Assembly: GCA_045604945.1 (NCBI GenBank)
Contig: JAZUPA010000036.1
Coordinates: 1-7,210, forward strand
Length of the DNA stretch: 7,210 nucleotides
Origin: JAISGQ01 sp045604945
GTDB lineage: Bacteria > Bacillota > Clostridia > Oscillospirales > Acutalibacteraceae
Direction of reading: 5' to 3'
Within the stretch, counting starts at the first letter, position 1, and each line of letters starts with the position of its first letter. Shown one piece after another: positions 1-4,691 of this stretch. Below the pieces are notes generated by a model. The model did no database searches. It saw nothing but the letters and a program-made list of their open reading frames with translations, and was not told the DNA's origin. Both the position numbers and the translations under genes were made by a program.

Positions 1-268
1 AGATAAAACTCTCCTGATTGCTTATCCCGGTGGTCGATGTGGCGATTATTCTGTGCCCGACAGCGTCACCAGAATTGGTGATTGTGCATTCTCCGGCTGC
101 AGCAGCCTGACCGACATCAGTGTCAATGACAAAAACATAAACTATTGTGATATTGATGGCGTGTTATTCAGCAAAGATAAAACTCTCCTGATTGCTTATC
201 CCGGTGGTCGATGTGGCGATTATTCTGTGCCCGACAGCGTCACCAGAATTGGTGATTGTGCATTCTCC
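1..268 (+). repeat. 94-bp exact direct repeat (1-94 and 175-268) within the LRR gene
   Basis: Bases 1-94 recur without a mismatch at 175-268, an offset of 174 bp or 58 codons. The duplicated block covers the end of the insert (DKTLLIAYPGG) and the start of an LRR unit (VPDSVTRIGDCAFS). The left copy reaches the window edge, so the true repeat may be longer and may have more copies upstream. Confidence 0.92.
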
Positions 269-1090
269 TTCTGCCGCAGCCTGACCGCCATCACCATTCC
301 CGACAGCGTGACGAGTATTGGTAAAGAGGCATTCTCCGGCTGCAGCAGCCTAACCAGCATTATCATTCCCGACAGCGTCACCAGCATTGGTGATTGGGCA
401 TTCTCCGATTGCAGCAGTCTGACCTGCATCACCATTCCCGACAGCGTCACCAGCATTGGTGATTGGGCATTCTCCGGCTGCAGCAGTCTGACCTGCATCA
501 CCATTCCCGACAGCGTCACGAGTATTGGTGATAGTGCATTCCGCGGCTGCAGCAGTCTGACCAGCATTATCATTCCCGACAGCGTCACCAGTATTGGTGA
601 TAGTGCATTCCGCGGCTGCAGCAGCCTGACCGGCATCACCATACCCGACAGCGTGACGAGCATTGGTCGGTCGGCATTCTCCGGCTGCAGCAGCCTGATC
701 AGCATCACCATTCCCGACAGCGTCACCAGCATTGGTGATTGGGCATTCTCCGATTGCAGCAGCCTGACCGTCAACTGTCCCGAAAACTCCTATGCATGGC
801 AGTACTGCGAAAAAAACAAAATCAAGCACACCCCCCTTTCCTCGGCTCCCGAACACTCCGCCGAGCCGGAAGAATCAACCGCCACCGAACAAGCTGAAAC
901 GCCTATGCCCGCGGTGGACACACCCGCAACTCCCGCTGAACCCTCTGCGGAAACTGCTCCATCATCCACTCCACGCAAAAAATTCCCCGCAGGCTGGCTC
1001 GTACCCCTGCTTATTCTCCTCGCCCTCGCCGCAATCGCCGGGCTGCAGCTCTCCGGGCTGGTGGATATCCTCGGCTTGCTCGGGCTGTAA
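2..1090 (+). CDS. BspA-like leucine-rich repeat (LRR_5) protein with C-terminal membrane segment, 5' partial
   Basis: The reading frame is open from base 2, so the gene is cut by the window edge; the GTG at 53 is an internal Val codon, not a start. Visible are 362 residues. Residues about 18-259 are LRR_5 (BspA/TpLRR type) units with the pattern IPDSVTSIGxxAFSGCSSLT, each 23 residues, with a Phe and a Cys at fixed positions. Residues about 41-75 are a non-LRR insert of the kind often found in this family (NYCDIDGVLFSKDKTLLIAY). After the last unit comes a typical array cap (NCPENSYAWQYCEKNKI, about 259-275), then a Pro/Thr/Glu/Ala-rich linker (about 278-323), RKK, and one hydrophobic segment from about Trp332 to the end. 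There is no LPXTG sorting motif. Family members are mostly surface or adhesion-type proteins, but the ligand here cannot be predicted. The N-terminus, and so any signal peptide, lies outside the window. Confidence 0.93.
   Translation, partial: DKTLLIAYPGGRCGDYSVPDSVTRIGDCAFSGCSSLTDISVNDKNINYCDIDGVLFSKDKTLLIAYPGGRCGDYSVPDSVTRIGDCAFSFCRSLTAITIPDSVTSIGKEAFSGCSSLTSIIIPDSVTSIGDWAFSDCSSLTCITIPDSVTSIGDWAFSGCSSLTCITIPDSVTSIGDSAFRGCSSLTSIIIPDSVTSIGDSAFRGCSSLTGITIPDSVTSIGRSAFSGCSSLISITIPDSVTSIGDWAFSDCSSLTVNCPENSYAWQYCEKNKIKHTPLSSAPEHSAEPEESTATEQAETPMPAVDTPATPAEPSAETAPSSTPRKKFPAGWLVPLLILLALAAIAGLQLSGLVDILGLLGL
227..778 (+). repeat. Eight in-register 69-bp LRR-coding tandem units
   Basis: Units begin at 227, 296, 365, 434, 503, 572, 641 and 710, always 69 bp apart with no indel; a ninth unit starts at 53. 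Differences between units are largely synonymous (agc/agt, acc/acg) apart from a few codons: the two residues after SIG (DC, KE, DW, DW, DS, DS, RS, DW), the residue before Cys, and the residues after SLT. The units at 365 and 710 match over more than 50 bases although five units lie between them, which suggests gene conversion or unequal exchange inside the array. Confidence 0.93.
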
Positions 1091-1125
1091 TATCATAATT
1101 ATCCCCATAACAAAATAAAAGACAC

Positions 1126-1160
1126 GGGCAGCCGCAGATTTCTTACCGCGGCTGCCCTTT
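1126..1160 (+). terminator. Hairpin terminator after the LRR gene
   Basis: A perfect 10-bp GC-rich stem (gggcagccgc at 1126-1135, complement at 1148-1157) encloses a 12-nt loop and is followed by ttt. It starts 35 bases after the LRR stop. The U-run is short, so termination strength is uncertain. A T-rich tract also follows the stem on the minus strand, but after a 5-nt gap. Confidence 0.6.
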
Positions 1161-1190
1161 CATATTCCGTAATTATCCAAGATAAACAAC

Positions 1191-1230
1191 AAATCCGAAC
1201 CCATCGCCAATCGGTACAGGGTTCGGATTT
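1191..1230 (-). terminator. Terminator of the tRNA-Leu gene
   Basis: A perfect 12-bp stem (1191-1202 with 1219-1230) has a 16-nt loop. It begins 9 bases past the tRNA 3' end on the minus strand and is followed there by GTTGTTTATC, a moderately T-rich tail. Its position directly after the CCA makes termination of the tRNA transcript the likely role. It could also stop plus-strand read-through from the LRR gene. Confidence 0.65.
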
Positions 1231-1238
1231 ATCATGTC

Positions 1239-1325
1239 TGGTGCCGGCGGTGGGGGTCGAACCCACACGGTATCGCTACCACGGGATTTTGAGTCCCGCA
1301 CGTCTGCCAATTCCATCACGCCGGC
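1239..1325 (-). tRNA. tRNA-Leu (anticodon CAA)
   Basis: On the minus strand an 87-nt cloverleaf folds completely. The 7-bp acceptor stem is GCCGGCG/CGCCGGC with discriminator A and an encoded CCA. The D arm carries TTGGCAGA. The anticodon arm is CGGGA-CTCAAAA-TCCCG, with anticodon CAA at 1289-1291. The 15-nt long variable arm holds a 4-bp stem (GGTA/TACC), and the T arm is GTGGG-TTCGACC-CCCAC. The long variable arm marks a class II tRNA, and CAA reads the Leu codon UUG. It is a single gene with its own promoter and terminator. Confidence 0.97.
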
Positions 1326-1348
1326 AAATGTTCAAAACAACAAAGATT

Positions 1349-1377
1349 ATTATAAACCAGACTGGCAATAAAATCAA
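1349..1377 (-). promoter_or_regulatory. Promoter of tRNA-Leu(CAA)
   Basis: On the minus strand, TTGATT (1372-1377) lies 17 bp from a perfect TATAAT (1349-1354). Transcription would start near 1342, giving a leader of roughly 17 nt before the tRNA 5' end at 1325. Confidence 0.75.
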
Positions 1378-1480
1378 GTGTTTTATGGACGCAGGGGTTA
1401 TGGGACGTACAATTGGCGAAACTTTAAGTATAAAACAACATGAAAATTACAATTTGTATCATAAATTCGCGCGGAGCAGG
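1378..1480. other. Gene-free spacer between the tRNA promoter and the lipoprotein terminator
   Basis: About 100 bases separate the tRNA promoter from the lipoprotein gene's terminator. I see no supported gene, structured RNA or repeat here. Open frames crossing it run into the tRNA or lie antisense to the lipoprotein gene. Confidence 0.5.
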
Positions 1481-1517
1481 CAAAGAAAAAGCAGCGGATG
1501 TCTTCATCCGCTGCTTT
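1481..1517 (-). terminator. Rho-independent terminator of the lipoprotein gene
   Basis: A perfect 13-bp stem (1488-1500 with 1505-1517) has a 4-nt loop; on the minus strand it reads into TTTTTCTTTG. It lies 13 bases past the lipoprotein stop codon and is a textbook intrinsic terminator. Confidence 0.9.
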
Positions 1518-1529
1518 GAAATCTGCATT

Positions 1530-2189
1530 TTACTCAGCTGCCTTGAGCTCGACGCTTTCGAGTACGTCGGCAAAGTAGACGGAGGGCTCGGAATCACCCA
1601 TGGAAGAGTTGGTGGCGAAGGTCAGGACATAGTCCTTGCTGCCTTCAGAGATGTACAGCTGATAATAGCTGAGGGTCTGGCTGAAGCCGAGAGCGGTGTA
1701 ATCAACGGTCATGTCAAACTCAAAGTAAACGCCCTTGCCCTCAAGAGCCTCGCCGTGGCTGAGGTAGGTGTATGCGACATTGATGTCACTGCCCAGAGCA
1801 GCTGCCGAAGCCTTTGCACCGTTTTCGCCGATTGCATCAAGGTCAGACTTGCTGACGGTGGCAGCATCGATGCCGAGATCCTCAGAGATAACAGCGCTGA
1901 GATTTGCGCCTGTTACGCTGTCTGCGGTTACGGTGACAGCATCGGTATCGGAAGTGACTGCTGCGGTGTAATTCTCAGGGCAGCAGAAATAGAGATTGCT
2001 GAGCATATAGCCTGTGTAACCGTCGGGTGCGGGGATTGCATCGGTATCGGAAATATCGGTGCCGGAAAGGTCGGTTGCGGATGCATCCGCAGAGGAAACG
2101 ACAGGTTCATCGGCTGCGGTATTGCCGGAGCAGGCAGATACGACAAGCAGAGCCATGACAAGCATGAGTACAACGAGAAGCTTTTTCAT
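1530..2189 (-). CDS. Putative lipoprotein of unknown function, possibly with a DcrB/PsbP-like fold
   Basis: The 219-aa product begins MKKLLVVLMLVMALLVVSAC, a lipoprotein signal peptide with lipobox VSAC and the lipidated Cys at residue 20. It should be exported by Sec, diacylated, cleaved by signal peptidase II and held on the outer face of the membrane. Residues about 21-55 are a Ser/Thr/Asp-rich spacer. Residues about 57-216 look like one globular domain: a motif like that of a Tyr/Pro-containing first strand (YFCCPENY, 67-74), alternating strands, then YYQLYISEGSKDYVLTFAT and a C-terminal FADVLESVEL helix. This order resembles small DcrB/PsbP-like lipoproteins of Clostridia, but that is pattern inference only. 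The start is set by AGAGGT at 2197-2202, 7 nt upstream. It has its own promoter and terminator, so it is monocistronic. The adjacent Cys pair (69-70) is unusual for an exported domain. Confidence 0.9.
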   Translation of the reverse strand: MKKLLVVLMLVMALLVVSACSGNTAADEPVVSSADASATDLSGTDISDTDAIPAPDGYTGYMLSNLYFCCPENYTAAVTSDTDAVTVTADSVTGANLSAVISEDLGIDAATVSKSDLDAIGENGAKASAAALGSDINVAYTYLSHGEALEGKGVYFEFDMTVDYTALGFSQTLSYYQLYISEGSKDYVLTFATNSSMGDSEPSVYFADVLESVELKAAE

Positions 2190-2232
2190 TTAACTTACCT
2201 CTTTAAGTGAATTTATATTTTGTTGCCAAAAT

Positions 2233-2261
2233 ATTATATAGTATACAGGGCATTAAGTCAA
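2233..2261 (-). promoter_or_regulatory. Promoter of the lipoprotein gene
   Basis: On the minus strand, TTGACT (2256-2261) and a perfect TATAAT (2233-2238) are separated by exactly 17 bp. The start would be near 2226, leaving a leader of about 37 nt that contains the AGAGGT ribosome site. The match suggests fairly strong constitutive expression; no operator is evident. Confidence 0.82.
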
Positions 2262-2321
2262 GGTCTAACATACAGCGGCGGCAGCATGCCAAAACTGCCA
2301 TGAATTATCACAAAAAAACAA

Positions 2322-2350
2322 TTGCCAAGAGCGCCGCGGAATGATATTAT
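2322..2350 (+). promoter_or_regulatory. Promoter of the orphan membrane protein gene
   Basis: On the plus strand, TTGCCA (2322-2327) and TATTAT (2345-2350), each five of six to consensus, are 17 bp apart. The start would be near 2357, about 49 nt before the ATG at 2406. It is divergent from the lipoprotein promoter, with 60 bp between the two -35 boxes. Confidence 0.72.
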
Positions 2351-2393
2351 ATTATAAAGGTAAAATGAAAATGGGATTATTGACTTATAAAGT

Positions 2394-2397
2394 GAGG
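2394..2397 (+). promoter_or_regulatory. Ribosome binding site that favours ATG 2406 over ATG 2400
   Basis: GAGG at 2394-2397 is only 2 nt from the ATG at 2400 but 8 nt from the in-frame ATG at 2406. The second spacing is normal, so 2406 is taken as the start. Confidence 0.7.
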
Positions 2398-2405
2398 CGA
2401 TGAAG

Positions 2406-3275
2406 ATGAAGGTTCTGAGAATTATATTTGCGGTGATACTCTCGGTTTTCATGCTCGGATATATGATTATGGCGTCGGCGCTCTTTGCTATTGATCTCAG
2501 CTTTGACGAGAGATACATTCAGCAGACCCTGGGCTCTTCGGATTCCCTGGCAAAGCTTGTCCGTTCTGCGGAGATTGCAATCAACGAGCAGCTGGAGGAG
2601 AATGCTGAGGATATTGTTGAAAATATGGGTGGAAATGCAGCAGAATTAAATCTTGAAGAGATTTATAAAATGCCCGAGGCTACCGCTCTCTTTGCAGATG
2701 TGCTGACAGGCACTGCACGGTATATCTTCTACGGCGAGGAGTATTCTCAGGTAAACGGCGAGCTTGTTGAGGATTATCTGTGCGCTGTTGCAAATTTCGG
2801 CAGCGGTCGCGAGGTTTCGGATGAGGAGATGGAGGACTACCTGTCGGTAGGTCTTGAGGCGTATACTGAAAGCTTCAACAGAGCCGTTTCCGCAATGCTC
2901 GGCACCATTTCACAGGAGCCTGAGCTGCTTAGCAGCATCCGCTTCATCTTCAATGACCTGAAGTTTGTGTCCATCGCAGCGACAATTATTCACATGCTCA
3001 TGCTCATCCTTCTCATAAGGGGCAAGACAGGCTATTTTGCAAATGCAGCGGTTTTCGGAATGGGCGGACTTTCTGTGCTGGGTCTCGGCGCAGGACTTGA
3101 GGGCGCACTGGGCAGTATAATTCCCAACGCCTACGCAGGTATTCTGGCGGAAATACTGTACGGCAGATTCCAGCTTATCGGCGCAATACTCTTTGCGGTG
3201 TTTGCTGTTCTCATGCTTATCTCTCTGCTTCTTTTCATCCGCAGGGAAAAGCTGGCACAGGAGCAGGGGCAATAA
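2406..3275 (+). CDS. Orphan integral membrane protein with a large extracytoplasmic domain
   Basis: I do not recognise the family. The 289-aa product (start at ATG 2406, set by GAGG 8 nt upstream) has a membrane segment at residues about 4-28. A hydrophilic, acidic region follows at about 30-183 (INEQLEENAEDIVEN, SDEEMEDYLSVGLEAY), probably mostly helical. Three more hydrophobic segments come at about 184-205 (FVSIAATIIHMLMLILLI), 209-232 (glycine-rich) and 256-277. The tail RREKLAQEQGQ is positively charged at the membrane, consistent with a cytoplasmic C-terminus. Four segments would then put both termini inside and the acidic domain outside. One segment, a large outer loop and a C-terminal segment bundle is also the shape of some permease-like and sensor-like proteins, but no catalytic or binding motif is visible. 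It has its own promoter and terminator. Confidence 0.88.
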   Translation: MKVLRIIFAVILSVFMLGYMIMASALFAIDLSFDERYIQQTLGSSDSLAKLVRSAEIAINEQLEENAEDIVENMGGNAAELNLEEIYKMPEATALFADVLTGTARYIFYGEEYSQVNGELVEDYLCAVANFGSGREVSDEEMEDYLSVGLEAYTESFNRAVSAMLGTISQEPELLSSIRFIFNDLKFVSIAATIIHMLMLILLIRGKTGYFANAAVFGMGGLSVLGLGAGLEGALGSIIPNAYAGILAEILYGRFQLIGAILFAVFAVLMLISLLLFIRREKLAQEQGQ

Positions 3276-3278
3276 AGA

Positions 3279-3327
3279 GTGAATGATTAATAATGAATAA
3301 TTAAGGGGCAAAACGCAGCGTTTTGCC
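3279..3327. repeat. AT-rich tract plus near-palindrome, possible REP-like dispersed element
   Basis: Just after the stop at 3275, a low-complexity gaatgattaataatgaata tract (about 3280-3304) leads into ggcaaaacg-cag-cgttttgcc. This 9-bp perfect stem with a 3-nt loop spans 3307-3327. No U-run follows on the plus strand, so it is a poor terminator, and a better one lies downstream. Its look is that of a short dispersed intergenic repeat, but only one copy is in the window, so the repeat status is inference. Confidence 0.45.
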
Positions 3328-3352
3328 GATTGCAGAAGTGCTGATTACTGTT

Positions 3353-3395
3353 CAGAGCCTTCTCCGAAAGGGGAAAGGCTCTGTTTATTTTTATG
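3353..3395 (+). terminator. Terminator after the orphan membrane protein gene
   Basis: A hairpin with a 9-bp stem (3353-3361 with 3375-3383) continues past a bulged A into a further 4-bp stem containing one U-G pair, closed by a GAAA tetraloop (3366-3369). It is followed by tttattttta. The strong stem, stable loop and U-rich tail fit an intrinsic terminator, and imply that the next gene needs its own promoter. Confidence 0.82.
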
Positions 3396-3455
3396 CTTTC
3401 TTTTTCGCGTTATCTGTATTAGAATATACGAAAACCTTACACATCGGAGAATCAC

Positions 3456-4643
3456 ATGAAGCTTACCTACAAAACCACCGAAACAGCCTGTTTTGCAGGC
3501 TACATAGTGCAGGCGATAATCAATAATTTCCTTCCCCTGCTTTTTGTCACACTGCAGACATCCTATGAGATACCCCTGGAAAAGATAACAATGCTTGTAA
3601 CGGTCAATTTTGCAATCCAGCTGGGAGTGGACATGCTCTCGATGGGCTTTGTGGATAAAATCGGATACAGGGTATCGATTGTGCTGGCGCATATTTTTGC
3701 AGCAGCAGGGCTTGCCCTGCTGCCCATACTGCCCGAGCTTACCCCGGACCCCTTTGCAGGTATTCTGGCGGCGGTGGCGGTCTACGCGGTGGGCGGCGGT
3801 CTGCTGGAGGTGCTGGTCAGCCCCATTATGGAGAGCTGCCCCACAGAAAACAAGGAGAAGGCAATGAGCCTGCTTCACTCCTTCTACTGCTGGGGACATG
3901 TCGGGGTTGTGCTGCTGTCGACACTGTTTTTTGCCCTGCTGGGCATTTCAAACTGGAAAATACTTGCCCTTATCTGGGCGCTTGTGCCTGCATTGAACTG
4001 CATTGTTTTCCTCAGAACGCCCATTGCACCGCTCATTCCCGAGGGCGAAGAGGAAATGAGCCTGTCGGCACTTTTCAAAAGCCGCAGATTCTGGGTTTTC
4101 ATGCTGATGATGCTTTGCGCAGGAGCCAGTGAGCAGTCTGTCAGCCAGTGGGCGTCCACCTTTGCAGAGACGGGTCTTGGCATAAGCAAAACCGCAGGCG
4201 ACCTGGCAGGTCCTATGGCATTTGCGATTCTTATGGGGGCAGCAAGAGCCTTTTACGGCAAATACGGCGACAGAATAAACCTTGACAGGTTCATGATTAT
4301 CAGCGGACTGCTGTGCGCAGTTTCCTATCTGCTCATAAGCCTCATCCCCTCCCCAATAATAAGTCTGATCGGCTGCGCAGTGACCGGTCTGTCGGTGGGA
4401 ATCATGTGGCCGGGCACCTTCAGCAAGGCATCCGCAACCCTCAGGGGCGGAACTGCCATGTTTGCGCTGCTGGCACTGGCAGGAGACCTGGGCTGCTCGG
4501 GAGGTCCCACCCTTGTGGGCTTTGTGTCGGGAGCCTTTGAGGATAATCTCAAAGCAGGAATTCTGGCGGCAATCATATTCCCTGTGCTTATGGTACTGTG
4601 CCTTGCAGGGGGAAGAAAGAAAAAGACAGCAGCAGAGAAATAA
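3456..4643 (+). CDS. Major facilitator superfamily (MFS) transporter, fucose-permease-like
   Basis: The 395-aa product is hydrophobic throughout and has about 12 membrane segments, the usual MFS length. The MFS signature between helices 2 and 3 is present as GFVDKIGYR (64-72), and its second-half counterpart as YGKYGDRINLDR (about 267-278). The segment ESCPTENKEKAMSLLHSFY (126-144) resembles the corresponding loop of FucP-like sugar permeases and related Firmicutes carriers. The protein should be a secondary transporter in the cytoplasmic membrane. The substrate is not readable from the sequence, and the FucP-like label is a loose one. The start is supported by GGAGA at 3446-3450, 5 nt upstream. 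A -10-like TAGAAT lies at 3420-3425 without a good -35, so the promoter is uncertain. The gene converges on the LCP gene and shares its terminator. Confidence 0.93.
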   Translation: MKLTYKTTETACFAGYIVQAIINNFLPLLFVTLQTSYEIPLEKITMLVTVNFAIQLGVDMLSMGFVDKIGYRVSIVLAHIFAAAGLALLPILPELTPDPFAGILAAVAVYAVGGGLLEVLVSPIMESCPTENKEKAMSLLHSFYCWGHVGVVLLSTLFFALLGISNWKILALIWALVPALNCIVFLRTPIAPLIPEGEEEMSLSALFKSRRFWVFMLMMLCAGASEQSVSQWASTFAETGLGISKTAGDLAGPMAFAILMGAARAFYGKYGDRINLDRFMIISGLLCAVSYLLISLIPSPIISLIGCAVTGLSVGIMWPGTFSKASATLRGGTAMFALLALAGDLGCSGGPTLVGFVSGAFEDNLKAGILAAIIFPVLMVLCLAGGRKKKTAAEK

Positions 4644-4647
4644 AGCA

Positions 4648-4685
4648 ATCCCCCATGACCTGTGTCATGGGGGATACGTTTTTTT
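4648..4685 (+). terminator. Bidirectional terminator between MFS and LCP genes
   Basis: A perfect 12-bp stem (4648-4659 with 4664-4675), including a five-base C run, has a ctgt loop and is followed by acg and seven T residues. It begins 5 bases after the MFS stop. On the minus strand the same hairpin is followed by TGCTTTATTTC, so it probably ends the LCP gene transcript as well. Confidence 0.9.
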
Positions 4686-4691
4686 AAGATG

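Noticed and set aside
53..55. GTG at 53 as the start of the LRR gene
   Set aside because: The frame continues upstream to base 2 with residues that are exactly repeated at 175-226, so this GTG is an internal Val.
227..778. Variable LRR codons as the target of a diversity-generating retroelement
   Set aside because: There is no reverse transcriptase or template repeat in the window, and changes are spread across tandem units in a way that simple recombination explains.
227..778. CRISPR-like regular spacing in the repeat region
   Set aside because: The whole 69-bp unit is conserved and coding, with no unique spacers.
220..856. Long repetitive open frames on the minus strand opposite the LRR array
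   Set aside because: They are mirror images of the 69-bp repeat. Any frame without a stop in one unit stays open through all, and the plus-strand frame has clear LRR_5 meaning.
1191..1325. tRNA-Leu as an attachment site for an integrated element
   Set aside because: No second copy of the tRNA 3' end, no integrase and no phage gene are visible in the window.
1241..1519. A 92-codon plus-strand open frame
   Set aside because: It runs through the tRNA-Leu gene, its promoter and a terminator, and has no ribosome site.
1440..2210. A 256-codon open frame on the plus strand opposite the lipoprotein gene
   Set aside because: It has no ribosome site, crosses the lipoprotein terminator, and lies wholly antisense to a gene with lipobox, promoter, ribosome site and terminator. 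Its openness follows from the codon use of the true gene.
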